Positions 30,235 to 38,687 of a stretch of 64,000 bases of DNA are shown piece by piece. Positions within the stretch are counted from its first letter, which is position 1; each line of letters opens with the position of its first letter. The stretch spans positions 124,001 to 188,000 of the forward strand of contig CAWFFW010000001.1 of NCBI GenBank assembly GCA_963815305.1, read 5' to 3'. The position numbers were made by a program, and so were the translations under genes. A model generated the notes under the pieces. That model was given only the letters and a program-made list of their open reading frames with translations. It had not been told where the DNA came from and ran no database searches. The DNA comes from CAXBID01 sp963815305. Its GTDB lineage: Bacteria; Bacteroidota; Bacteroidia; Flavobacteriales; Flavobacteriaceae.

Positions 30235-30460
30235 AGACGGTTATGGGTAATTTTATAAATTATAAGTCTTGATTTTAGTATTACAACAGTTGAAATGATA
30301 ATTACCCTATACCCTCATTAACGATGCCAACACTATGGTCTCTAGAATTTATTTAATAGCTATTCGCACCAAATACTTTGCGATATTCATCTTTAGTTGC
30401 TTTTGGAATAAAGCTTGATTCTACTAATGAGACAAAAAATGGTAAATGGTATCAGGTATT

Positions 30461-30724
30461 ATGATGATGAAACGATATATTGAACTATATGCAAAAACTA
30501 TATTTTTTAAAAAACCATTAAAGGCTATTGATGAGTTTTATAACAATATAATTTTACAACTGCCTGATAATGAAAAAATAAGCTATTGTGAGTCGCTTGT
30601 ATTTAGAGCACAAGAAGATAGCAAACAATGTACATGTAAACTCAAGAGATTACGGCTCAAACAATTATTAAGAGCTTCAACTCTTGAATTGAAGCGATTG
30701 GAAAAGTTAAATAGATTACTCTAG
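30461..30724 (+). CDS. Hypothetical small basic protein
   Basis: About 87 aa from ATG 30461 (the frame could also start at 30446). Lys/Arg-rich with two helical segments; it contains C-x-C near the middle (Q-C-T-C-K-L-K). No family recognised. No close neighbour on its strand. Might be a real small gene or a remnant; coding evidence is only the open frame. Confidence 0.3.
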   Translation: MMMKRYIELYAKTIFFKKPLKAIDEFYNNIILQLPDNEKISYCESLVFRAQEDSKQCTCKLKRLRLKQLLRASTLELKRLEKLNRLL

Positions 30725-30833
30725 ATAACACATGGGTATTCATTAAGCATAAAGGTAATCTCTTTTGAAATTAACTTTTTGTTTTTATAGATATTGTTTG
30801 AGGTTTTAAACTAAAATCTTATGTCCGAATAAT

Positions 30834-32396
30834 TTATTGCTCAGGTACTAGTCGTATGATTTTGCTAGGTCCCTGCACTGCTATGTACATGTAGCCGTCC
30901 TTACCTATATGTACATCTCGCACACGACCAATACCTTCCAATAATTTTTCCTGACCGACAACCACATTGCCATTCATTTTTAGTCTATGTAAGTATTCGA
31001 ACTTAAGTGAACTTACAAACAAATCATTTTCCCATTTCCCATAAAAATCTCCCGAAACAAAAGACATTCCGCACGGAGCGATGGAAGGTGTCCAATAATG
31101 AATAGGCTGTTCCATGCCTTCTTTTTTAGTAATATTCGTAAATGAGGTTCCATCATAGTTGGTTCCGTAAGATATCACAGGCCATCCGTAGTTATTCCCT
31201 GCTTCCAAAATATTGATTTCATCACCTCCTTGAGGTCCGTGCTCACCTTCCCAGATAGCACCAGTTATGGGGTGTAAGGTTAGGCCCTGCGGATTACGTG
31301 TTCCATAGGTAAATATAGAGCTAATAGCTCCCTGATTGTTGTAGAAAGGATTATCATTAGGTATTTTACCATCGTCTTGTATACGGTGAATTTTTCCGAG
31401 GTGATTGTCCAATTTCTGTGGATAGTCATCCCTGTGCCCACGTTCACCAACAGATACATACAAATAACCCTTTCGATCAAATAGTAATCTAGAGCCAAAA
31501 TGGTGACTGGTACTGAGGTAAGGAAGTGCCGTAAATATTTTTTCTACTTGTACTAGCTTAGTGCCAGAAAGTTTACCTCTTGCCACCGCAGTAGTTTGTT
31601 CGGAAGCATTATTAGGGTTAGTTGTGACATAAGACAGATAAACGAACGAATTATCTTTAAAATTTGGATGTATGAGTACATCCAATAATCCACCTTGTCC
31701 CCCTGAAACAACATTTGGAACACCTGCTATTTCTACCAGTTCCTTGTTATTTTTAATCAGAAATAATTTTCCTCCAAGTTCGGTTACCAAGATTTCACCA
31801 TTGGGTAATTGCTCAATGCCCCAAGGCGTCCCAGGGATATTATCTGTGATAGTTTCTAATCGGAAGGAAACGTCATCAGATTTAATTAATCCAGATAGAT
31901 TAGGGTTATCTGCCTCTAGCATCTCTTTTGTTTTTCCTTTTATTTCCGAAAGGATATAGTTTGCCAAATCTTTAACCTCTTGTTCGTTGAAAGTAGCTCC
32001 ATATGCTGGCATACCATTATTTTTATACCCGACCTTTATGGAGTTCTGTAAATCTTTAAGAGAACTGCCGTATTTCCATTGGCGCTCTACAAAAGACGCG
32101 AAGTTTTGTCCATGACACCCTCCGCAATGATTGCGGTAATTGACGGCTACTTTTTCCTTATCAATTATTTCAGTCCCAGAATTCCCAGAATCAGGCTGTT
32201 CTTTGACTGGAACCAGATCTTGAGAATCTTTACTACAACCAATCAACATAAATAAAAGGCTTAATAAAATAGGAATTACGAATATGTTCAACACCCTATG
32301 AAGGTTTTTAATACCAACATTAGGGAATTTAATAAAGATTTCTAAAATTGAGTTTGGGATGATTGAGTTCATATATTTTCTGTTTAAGTAGGACAT
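30834..32396 (-). CDS. PQQ-type sugar (sorbosone) dehydrogenase with N-terminal cytochrome c domain
   Basis: A 520-aa exported protein. The leader ends in a lipobox (L-F-M-L-I-G-C near residue 53). A cytochrome c domain follows with the haem site C-G-G-C-H near 91 and a likely axial Met in N-G-M-P-A-Y-G. From about 170 a beta-propeller of the glucose/sorbosone dehydrogenase family shows I-P-G-T-P-W-G-I, H-H-F-G-S-R-L, G-T-R-N-P-Q-G-L and W-E-G-E-H-G-P-Q-G-G-D-E. It would oxidise aldoses in the periplasm and pass electrons to the fused haem. Monocistronic. Confidence 0.88.
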   Translation of the reverse strand: MSYLNRKYMNSIIPNSILEIFIKFPNVGIKNLHRVLNIFVIPILLSLLFMLIGCSKDSQDLVPVKEQPDSGNSGTEIIDKEKVAVNYRNHCGGCHGQNFASFVERQWKYGSSLKDLQNSIKVGYKNNGMPAYGATFNEQEVKDLANYILSEIKGKTKEMLEADNPNLSGLIKSDDVSFRLETITDNIPGTPWGIEQLPNGEILVTELGGKLFLIKNNKELVEIAGVPNVVSGGQGGLLDVLIHPNFKDNSFVYLSYVTTNPNNASEQTTAVARGKLSGTKLVQVEKIFTALPYLSTSHHFGSRLLFDRKGYLYVSVGERGHRDDYPQKLDNHLGKIHRIQDDGKIPNDNPFYNNQGAISSIFTYGTRNPQGLTLHPITGAIWEGEHGPQGGDEINILEAGNNYGWPVISYGTNYDGTSFTNITKKEGMEQPIHYWTPSIAPCGMSFVSGDFYGKWENDLFVSSLKFEYLHRLKMNGNVVVGQEKLLEGIGRVRDVHIGKDGYMYIAVQGPSKIIRLVPEQ

Positions 32397-32424
32397 TAAT
32401 TAACGTAAATTGTGTATAAATATT

Positions 32425-32915
32425 TTATTTAGATACTGTTCCAATAATTTCGGTTATAGAGCCAACTTCCATAGTTATATACTTTGAAGGTTCAGCTTTT
32501 GCTGGGATTTTATGTTCTAAAGGTTTTAATATAAATGGTTTTTCCTCATTGTTATCTGAAAATGGTTCAACAGATATGAAGGTTCTTTTTCCTCTTAAAT
32601 CAATGGGAAAATTAAACCCTTCTGGCGCATTATTTGTGAAATCTTCGCTCTTTAACTTACATGCTTCTGGTAATTAAAATGTAGCATGCCTGTCGTTGTA
32701 TTCTCTAACTGAAACCTTTTATCATCAATAGCTGACATAAGTGCACCAAAAAAATGCGTGAGTTCTAAAGGAATTACATCACTTATAGAGCGACTGAATT
32801 GATTCTTACCTGAAGAAGTCTCCTGAGCATGAAGATTGCTTAACCCTATAAGAAATATAAGTAGTACTAGTAAAAAAATGAATAATACCGAATTAACTTT
32901 GATTTTTGTTTTCAT
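32425..32915 (-). pseudogene. Frameshifted exported protein of unknown function
   Basis: The first frame (32915-32652) has a signal peptide ending near L-H-A-Q and continues to F-Q-L-E-N-T-T-T-G-M-L-H-F-N. It then stops after a frameshift near 32675. In the next frame the protein resumes with P-E-A-C-K-L-K-S-E-D-F and runs to I-I-G-T-V-S-K at 32425, giving about 160 aa in total. The join is supported by continuous codon use and a natural reading of both parts. The family is not recognised. It could also be a sequencing error. Confidence 0.6.
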
Positions 32916-32965
32916 AATTTTATGGATTATATTAAAAAGTCTTAAAAGTTCGATTAAAAGAAACT

Positions 32966-32999
32966 AAAAACCCGCCGGAAGGATGTTGACCGGCAGGCT
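32966..32999 (-). terminator. Strong minus-strand intrinsic terminator at the left edge of the cassette array
   Basis: CCTGCCGG and CCGGCGGG (minus strand, 32997-32990 and 32978-32971) form an 8-bp stem with one mismatch, followed by TTTTT. It stops transcription coming from the minus-strand cassettes to the right before it reaches the frameshifted gene. Confidence 0.75.
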
Positions 33000-33128
33000 G
33001 ATATTAGAACTTAGCTTATAACGACCGTCAATTTGGTGTTCTTTTTATTTGTTTTTTAGCCTTATCCGCTGCAATAATTGTTAGCTCATAGGATCCTTTT
33101 CCTAATTTATGATTTCTTAATTGGTGCT

Positions 33129-33256
33129 AACCGTTTATGTGTAAGAATAGTTGCGTGTGCAAGCGACTAACTTACTAAAAATGGAACGAACCAGAGGGAA
33201 ATCTGAAGGATTTTCCGAGTAGGTACGAACCAAGCAATTAATTATAAACGGCTTGT
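33129..33256 (-). repeat. attC-like cassette-end repeat A
   Basis: About 128 bp. It shares the short-class interior (ATAGTTGCG, GGAACGAACCAGAGG, CAAGCAATTAATTATA) with copies B, C, E, G and K. The left core is AAC at 33129; the right end (GGCTTGTAAGC) has lost the clean GTT. It sits directly after the stop of the gene at 33263. A 6-bp GTTAGC/GCTAAC inverted match flanks a gene-less 52-bp segment at 33079-33131. Confidence 0.7.
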
Positions 33257-33262
33257 AAGCAG

Positions 33263-33976
33263 TTATTTAAATCGGTTTCTGTTTTTTTTAAAATAATTTT
33301 CAATATTCGGTTTATCATCCGTTTGTCTAAATTTGAATATTTGATTTTCAGATGTTTTTTTATTAGTTCTAAATTCCGTTTCACTTTTTATTACAAAACT
33401 TGAGTCCGATTCTATAATTCCGTTTAATTCATATAAATATGCTGAATTGAAAGTATCTTTTGTAGGATTTTGCATTTCAATACTGTAGAATTGAATTTTA
33501 ATATTATTATTATCAATCTCTGCTATACCTTTACTGCCGATATCGTCAGGTTTAAATCCACAAATACGTTTAGTTCTTTTTTCCGATGAATTTTGGGCTT
33601 TTAGCATTAATTCAATTGCTTTGTGTGCGCTTTCATATGTGTTTTCATAAGTGTCTTTTTCAGCACAATAAAAATGGGAAAGTCCGTCAATTCCTCCGAC
33701 TTTAAATACAAAACCATCTTCGTTAATAAAAAACACAGATAAATATTTTATTTTATTTATTCTAGTTTTTTTTATGTAATCGTCGATAAAAGGTGGTGGG
33801 TTTTCTCCGTATTCTCGTTCTAATTCCGCAAAGTAATATCCATTCAGTTTTATAGTGTTTTTTGGAATCTGAATATTCTCAAAATCAATTAGTTTATCCT
33901 TATGATGCGTTTTAAAAATTCCGCAAGAATTGAAAGCCAAAACCATTATAATTATCAGTAATATTCTATTTCTCAC
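33263..33976 (-). CDS. Hypothetical lipoprotein in a cassette
   Basis: A 237-aa protein with a lipobox leader (L-A-F-N-S-C-G near residue 18). No family is recognised. The mature part is rich in Lys, Asn and Asp, with a central conserved-looking segment F-I-N-E-D-G-F-V-F-K. The stop lies 7 bp from repeat A. Upstream, within 25 bp of its start, the IS3 remnant begins, so the gene's native cassette boundary and perhaps its promoter were disturbed. Confidence 0.55.
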   Translation of the reverse strand: MRNRILLIIIMVLAFNSCGIFKTHHKDKLIDFENIQIPKNTIKLNGYYFAELEREYGENPPPFIDDYIKKTRINKIKYLSVFFINEDGFVFKVGGIDGLSHFYCAEKDTYENTYESAHKAIELMLKAQNSSEKRTKRICGFKPDDIGSKGIAEIDNNNIKIQFYSIEMQNPTKDTFNSAYLYELNGIIESDSSFVIKSETEFRTNKKTSENQIFKFRQTDDKPNIENYFKKNRNRFK

Positions 33977-33989
33977 GGTTTTTCGTTTA

Positions 33990-34500
33990 TGCTTATAATT
34001 TGCTGTTCTATTCCATTACGCTTGTCTGCTCTATTTTTATACTTATAATAGGCATCACGTTTAAGACCAAAACAATGTGTTATAGCTGCTAAAGAAGCAA
34101 ATCCCTTAGATTTCTCTTTGGCTTTGATTAAGGCTTTATACTTAGCTTTTTTTTTAGTTCATTAACAGATTTATAGCCTAGATCCTCCGCAGCGACTTCC
34201 AGGTAAGAATCTTGTACTATAGCATCAAGGTCCTTTTTAAGTAGTAGTTTTTTAAGCTGTTCGACCTCTTTTTGAAGTGCTTTAATTCTAGATATTTCGT
34301 CTTTAGTTTCCACTTTTACTCTGGTGTTCATTAAGTCTTTACGATTGTACTTTTTAATCCATTCGTTTACGGTTGTAGGTGCAATAGAATAGAGTTTGCA
34401 AAGTTCACTTTTGGTGTGTTTGCCAGTACTAAGTTCGTCTAAAATTTTTAATTTGAAAGGTTCACTGTAACGTCTAATTACTTTGTCATTTTTATACATA
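33990..34500 (-). mobile_element. IS3-family remnant inside the array
   Basis: An intact-looking OrfA (34128-34499) is followed in another frame by the start of an OrfB (S-L-A-A-I-T-H-C-F-G-L-K-R-D-A-Y-Y-K-Y near 34080-34020). OrfB breaks off at about 33998, next to a degraded cassette boundary (TGCTTATAA). The DDE catalytic domain is missing, so the element cannot move by itself. Confidence 0.75.
34128..34499 (-). CDS. IS3-family OrfA (helix-turn-helix transposase subunit)
   Basis: A 123-aa protein. Residues 1-55 form a helix-turn-helix (Y-S-E-P-F-K-L-K-I-L-D-E and T-V-N-E-W-I-K-K-Y), and residues 65-95 a leucine-zipper-like coiled coil (I-K-A-L-Q-K-E-V-E-Q-L-K-K). This is the standard OrfA of IS3 elements, which binds the IS ends. 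OrfB is truncated downstream, so the subunit has no partner here. Confidence 0.8.
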   Translation of the reverse strand: MYKNDKVIRRYSEPFKLKILDELSTGKHTKSELCKLYSIAPTTVNEWIKKYNRKDLMNTRVKVETKDEISRIKALQKEVEQLKKLLLKKDLDAIVQDSYLEVAAEDLGYKSVNELKKKLSIKP

Positions 34501-34549
34501 ATATTTAAAATTATGTAGCCTTTTTTCAGTACAAGTCAGCATGAAGCAC

Positions 34550-34678
34550 AACGTTTTGTGTATGATTAGTTGCGTGGTTTAGCAACTAATTTAGTAAACA
34601 AAAACTTGCCAGAGAAAATTCCGAAGGAATTTTCCAAATAGGCACTTGCCAAAGCAATTAATTATACACGTCTTTGTT
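34550..34678 (-). repeat. attC-like cassette-end repeat B
   Basis: 129 bp from AAC (34550) to GTT (34676). Short class. Interior hairpin GAAAATTCC-GAA-GGAATTTTC near 34613-34635 and arms GTGTATGATTAG/TTAATTATACAC. The right-hand private arm GTTGTGTATAGTGC belongs to the 34694-35649 cassette. Confidence 0.85.
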
Positions 34679-34693
34679 GTGTATAGTGCTTTT

Positions 34694-35437
34694 CTATTCA
34701 GTTGGTTCTGTATCTGAATTTCCTTCTGTTTGTATTGTAGATAAATACTTAAGATTAATATTCAGAATTTCGCTGTAAGGAATAACAAAATAATTACTGG
34801 TAATAAGTTTATTTACACCATTTTGTTTTTTCATTGGATATGAAAGAACAATGTATTCAACAGAGTTATTTTTATCCAATTGGTAGTCTATTAAATTACC
34901 TCTATAAATAACTTCACTGTCATTAGATTTTGCTAATACGTCAACTAGCCTATGATTGACATCATCTGATGATATTTCATCATCATCGCTATATTTTTTT
35001 ATATCAAGTACTTCACCTGAAAAAAGATAATACCAATTATTATCATACCTTAGAAAGTTAGTCTTTCTGTCCCATTTTTTTACTCTTACTAAATTTCTAA
35101 ACAAATAAGAGAATAAAGCAGAAGTAGCAGTTAATGATATAAAATATAAAATGATTTTATAAATATTATCTGTAATGTTACTGTAATCTGTTATAGACCT
35201 AGGGTCAAATAATAGTTTAAATAGAATGTCAAAATCAATCTTATGACCAATCAGCTCCACAAAAGTAATCCAAATTGAGTGTAATATACCTGCAAGGAAT
35301 ATCGCACTAAAAATTTCTTGAAGAGTATTTTTATTAGTAAATGATTTAGATAGTTCTTTTGTGAAGTAAGTTCTTCTAGCAATTATTGCTGGTGAAACTA
35401 TTAAAAAAATAGCTAAACTAACAATTGCAATATTCAT
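34694..35437 (-). CDS. Cassette-borne integral membrane protein (possibly DUF6338-like)
   Basis: A 247-aa protein with an N-terminal hydrophobic segment, a second near residues 45-65 and a third near 90-110, followed by a soluble C-terminal half with N-W-Y-Y-L-F-S-G-E-V-L-D near 130. The general build recalls DUF6338, but I cannot confirm it. Its ATG overlaps the stop of the upstream small gene (TAATG), so the two are translated together. The 3' end is next to repeat B. Confidence 0.5.
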   Translation of the reverse strand: MNIAIVSLAIFLIVSPAIIARRTYFTKELSKSFTNKNTLQEIFSAIFLAGILHSIWITFVELIGHKIDFDILFKLLFDPRSITDYSNITDNIYKIILYFISLTATSALFSYLFRNLVRVKKWDRKTNFLRYDNNWYYLFSGEVLDIKKYSDDDEISSDDVNHRLVDVLAKSNDSEVIYRGNLIDYQLDKNNSVEYIVLSYPMKKQNGVNKLITSNYFVIPYSEILNINLKYLSTIQTEGNSDTEPTE

Positions 35438-35649
35438 TACCTAGAAGGTCTTAATTGTCTAACAGAGTAAGAAGATTTTCCATCTTTACTTTTTATGGTG
35501 AATTTCCCATTCTTGTCGACTTTCGCATAGACCTGCTCAGATAAAAATTTGTCAGATACAATTCGTTTGGAACTACCTGAAACTTGTCTAGTTCGGGTTT
35601 CTCCAAAGATAATTTTGTGTAAAATAGATTTTTCTCTTTTAGTTCCCAT
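35437..35649 (-). CDS. Small basic protein coupled to the membrane protein gene
   Basis: A 70-aa Lys/Arg-rich protein of unknown family ending in S-V-R-Q-L-R-P-S-R. It overlaps the next gene by the TAATG arrangement and shares a cassette with it (between repeats B and C). The coupling is the main reason to believe it is real. Confidence 0.5.
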   Translation of the reverse strand: MGTKREKSILHKIIFGETRTRQVSGSSKRIVSDKFLSEQVYAKVDKNGKFTIKSKDGKSSYSVRQLRPSR

Positions 35650-35740
35650 AGTATCAAATATAGTACAAAAATTAATCCAAAGTAATTTTTATTGGTTTTT
35701 TCTTCTAATTTTTAGTCGTAAACTCATTTTTTATATTACA

Positions 35741-35866
35741 CTTAAAGGTCTTATTTATCGTTAGTTGCGTGGATAAGCAATTAATTTAGTCAAAATGGAA
35801 CGAACCAGAGGAAATTCAGAAAGAATTACCAAATAGACTAAACCAAGCAATAAATCATAAATGGTA
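35741..35866 (-). repeat. attC-like cassette-end repeat C (degenerate)
   Basis: About 126 bp, short class, recognisable by GTTAGTTGCGTGGATAAGC, AACGAACCAGAGGAAA and CCAAGCAATAAATCATAA. The left AAC has decayed (CTTAAAGG) and the right end reads GGTATTATGC. It probably can no longer be recombined. Confidence 0.65.
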
Positions 35867-36023
35867 TTATGCAAATCACTTTTTTATATAGAGCTATATT
35901 CTTTTCGGCTTTTAATTGTTAATAACATTTTAAAAGTTAGTAAAATAAAAAATGTATTGATGCATTATTTGTTCTACTTTAGTCAAAAACAATATTTCAA
36001 TATTAAAAATAGTATATAATTAT

Positions 36024-37250
36024 ATGGGAAACAAAAAATCTGATAGTGATGATATCCTAAAAAGATTATTCGAACCGAAACCTACTAAAATAGCAGAAAC
36101 TTTAGAAGAACTATTTGTTAATAGACTTGAAAGTTTAGATATTCCAAAAACAACTGCATTAAATATTATGGGAATGAGTGTTCGTACTTTAGACGGAATT
36201 CTTTCAGGTGAACAAAAAATGTTGGATTACACTCAATTGATAAAATTGTCAAATTTTTTAGGAACTGATTTGGAACAGATAGCCACACTTTATTTACAAA
36301 AAGTAAATGAAGTTCATAATGTTGGAAATGATATAAATCGAACCAATGAAATGGTTGAATTTATAAACGAGAAATTTAATTTGGCAGAACTGAAAAAAGT
36401 AGGTCTAATAAAGTCTTTAACAGATTACAATGACATTATTAAATCGATTTGCAACTATTTTGGTTTGAAGAATATTTTTGAATATTCCGAACCTGATATT
36501 AATGTTGCCTTTAGTTCAGGAAAAAGGGCTAAACGAAATTGTAGTATTAAAAACTGGGTTTACTTAGCTGAACAGTCTTGTATTGAATTAAGAAATCCAA
36601 ACAGTTATAGTCGTGATAAATTAATTGATTATTTTCCGCAGATTAGATGGCAATCTATGGACGTTGAAAATGGTCTTGTGAATGTTATTAAACAATTATA
36701 TCAATTAGGAATAACTGTAGTTTTTATTCCATCTTTTCCATCATTACATATTAGAGGTGCAACTTTTATGGTAAATGACAAGCCTTGCATCGCATTAACT
36801 GACTATGTTGGGTTTTATCCAACATTATGGTTCGCTTTAGTTCACGAGCTATATCACGTTTTATTTGATTGGGATGAAATACAACTTTCAAATTATCATA
36901 TATCACAAGAAGGTCAAAAAAGTTTGGATAGTGAATCTCAAAATGAAATTGAAGCTGATAATTTTGCAAGAGAATATCTTTTCTCAAAAGAAAAAACAAA
37001 AGAAGCAGGTTCATTTATTAATAACCAAGAGTTTATCAAGCAATATGCGATATCCAACAATGTTGACCCAAGTTTTGCTTATGTATTCTATGCGTTTGAT
37101 GCTCCGAGTTCTGATAAATATGCTTGGGGAAGAGCTAGAAAATTAAATCCAAACATAGAAAAGTTAAAATCAAAATTAGAGCATAATTTTTTAGATGATT
37201 TTACTTTCGGTGACCATATTAAAAAAGTGAGAAATAAAATTTATAATTAA
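36024..37250 (+). CDS. XRE-type regulator fused to ImmA/IrrE metallopeptidase
   Basis: A 408-aa cytoplasmic protein. Residues about 28-90 form a helix-turn-helix (T-T-A-L-N-I-M-G-M-S-V-R-T-L-D-G). The C-terminal half carries the zinc site H-E-L-Y-H near residue 275 with a downstream Glu in N-E-I-E-A-D-N-F-A near 309, the ImmA/IrrE (DUF955) signature. Such proteins cleave or sense repressors, and paired with a toxin form type II modules, including RosmerTA-type antiphage pairs. It is the only clear + strand cassette gene of the array, 5 bp before its partner, and needs its own promoter. Start ATG at 36024 follows an AT-rich leader. Confidence 0.85.
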   Translation: MGNKKSDSDDILKRLFEPKPTKIAETLEELFVNRLESLDIPKTTALNIMGMSVRTLDGILSGEQKMLDYTQLIKLSNFLGTDLEQIATLYLQKVNEVHNVGNDINRTNEMVEFINEKFNLAELKKVGLIKSLTDYNDIIKSICNYFGLKNIFEYSEPDINVAFSSGKRAKRNCSIKNWVYLAEQSCIELRNPNSYSRDKLIDYFPQIRWQSMDVENGLVNVIKQLYQLGITVVFIPSFPSLHIRGATFMVNDKPCIALTDYVGFYPTLWFALVHELYHVLFDWDEIQLSNYHISQEGQKSLDSESQNEIEADNFAREYLFSKEKTKEAGSFINNQEFIKQYAISNNVDPSFAYVFYAFDAPSSDKYAWGRARKLNPNIEKLKSKLEHNFLDDFTFGDHIKKVRNKIYN

Positions 37251-37255
37251 TAGCA

Positions 37256-37852
37256 ATGAAGAATACAAAATTGAATCCTGAAGAACTTGAACAGTTAAAA
37301 GTTTTACAAGGAAAGAAAAATCAGGAATTACTTAAAAGATTTATTATTGACCAAACTGAGTCAAAAGTAAAGAACAAGTTTTCCGATAAAGAATTAGATA
37401 CTGAAAATGAAAAACGTAAACTACTCTCAACAATTGAGGATTTATGGAAAATAAAAAACATTGACAGTCGAATTTTAAGGAAACCAGCAGAATATAAGTC
37501 AATTTTCACACAAGATTATTACAAAGAAATGTTCCGATTGAATAATTGGCATTATAAAGGTATTATAGCTGAAAAACCTTGGCAAGCAGGAAGATTAACT
37601 AATGAAATAATTTATTTCAGATTTTCTCAAGAGGTTTTACCGTTTTTAAGAATAGTTAATCCTTTTGTAATGACTGGAACAAGAAAATACAAACATCATC
37701 AATATCTTACTCCGGGCGCAAGAAATGAATTGTCGTTATTTATTTCTCAAGCAACTGAGTTAATGAGTCAATTTGGCGATTGGGATAGTTTTAGGGTTGA
37801 ATATTGCAAAAGGTATAATGTTCCTTATCAGTTGAAATTTAAACTTTTCTAA
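37256..37852 (+). CDS. P63C-like domain protein, partner of the ImmA/IrrE gene
   Basis: A 198-aa protein. Residues about 90-190 resemble the P63C domain: K-P-W-Q-A-G-R-L-T-N-E-I-I-Y, then R-K-Y-K-H-H-Q-Y-L-T-P-G, and a final F-G-D-W-D-S-F. P63C occurs at the end of phage and mobile-element proteins of unknown activity. The N-terminus is a charged helix. With 5 bp between it and the peptidase-regulator gene, the two form one module; a toxin or effector role is possible but only inferred. Confidence 0.6.
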   Translation: MKNTKLNPEELEQLKVLQGKKNQELLKRFIIDQTESKVKNKFSDKELDTENEKRKLLSTIEDLWKIKNIDSRILRKPAEYKSIFTQDYYKEMFRLNNWHYKGIIAEKPWQAGRLTNEIIYFRFSQEVLPFLRIVNPFVMTGTRKYKHHQYLTPGARNELSLFISQATELMSQFGDWDSFRVEYCKRYNVPYQLKFKLF

Positions 37853-37893
37853 AGAATTTTGCTTTCATCAGTCAGTTTCTCCGCATTATACAC

Positions 37894-38018
37894 AACGTGA
37901 TTGTATAAGAATAGTGCGGTTTTGTGTGCGAGGATTTTCCGAAGGAAAATCAGAAGCTAACAAAAGCGCACGAACTCTTGATTAAGCACTAAACTAAGCA
38001 TTATTTTTATACGTTGTT
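37894..38018 (-). repeat. attC-like cassette-end repeat D
   Basis: 125 bp from AAC (37894) to GTT (38016). Its interior differs from the main short class (TGTATAAGAATAGTGCG, hairpin GATTTTCC-GAA-GGAAAATC near 37932-37950, TTTTTATACGTT) but the outer layout is kept. The right arm GTTACCTGC pairs with GCAGGTAAC at repeat E. Confidence 0.85.
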
Positions 38019-38032
38019 ACCTGCTGTTTTTT

Positions 38033-38551
38033 TTATGTTGATAAATTACTCCAAGTTGTTAATTTCCATTTTCCGTTTATTTTTTCAAATTCATAGTCGC
38101 AGTTGATTCCGTTATCAATTCCACGTATTTCAATTACAGCATTAAATTCTTTTAGAATAGTTTTTTGAGTGTATTTGTCATATTCTTTTGTCTCTGAAGA
38201 AGGGTCAATAGTTAAGTCAATTATTTCATAATTATCAATATCAGTTATTTTTGCAATAGTCTCATAATTGTCATAGTTGATTTCTTTTGACTTTATAGGG
38301 AAATTTACACGGCTTATTTGAAAAATCGAATCTTTATTAAAATACTCTAAGAAGATTTTAAATTCTGAGTCTATATTTTCAGGAATACTACTTTTAATTG
38401 TTTTTAGTTCTGAATTAGTTTGATTCAATAAGGTTGAATCCGAAATTTTATTCAGTTCTGCCTCTTTTTCCGTTTTGTTATTTTGCTTACAACAGACAAA
38501 TGTTGAAATCAGAGTTCCTAAGATTATTAGTTTTAACGTGTTTTTCATCAA
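38033..38551 (-). CDS. Cassette-borne hypothetical lipoprotein
   Basis: A 172-aa protein with a leader ending in T-F-V-C-C-K, a lipobox. The mature region starts with a Glu/Asn-rich linker and ends with a strand-rich domain (F-E-K-I-N-G-K-W-K-L-T). No known family. The cassette is minimal: 4 bp between its ATG and the arm at repeat E and 15 bp between stop and repeat D. Confidence 0.55.
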   Translation of the reverse strand: MMKNTLKLIILGTLISTFVCCKQNNKTEKEAELNKISDSTLLNQTNSELKTIKSSIPENIDSEFKIFLEYFNKDSIFQISRVNFPIKSKEINYDNYETIAKITDIDNYEIIDLTIDPSSETKEYDKYTQKTILKEFNAVIEIRGIDNGINCDYEFEKINGKWKLTTWSNLST

Positions 38552-38560
38552 ATTGCAGGT

Positions 38561-38687
38561 AACGTTGTTGTGTATGGTTAGTTGCGTGTTTAAGCAACTA
38601 ATTTAGTAAACAAATACTAACCCGAGAAAATTCCGAAGGAATTTTCCAGATAAGCACTTGCCAAAGCAATTAATTATACACGGTGTT
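38561..38687 (-). repeat. attC-like cassette-end repeat E
   Basis: 127 bp from AAC (38561) to GTT (38685). Short class with GGTTAGTTGCGTGTTTAAGC, the GAAAATTCC-GAA-GGAATTTTC hairpin and GCAATTAATTATACACGG. The stop codon and last residues of the barstar-domain gene lie inside its right end. Confidence 0.88.
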
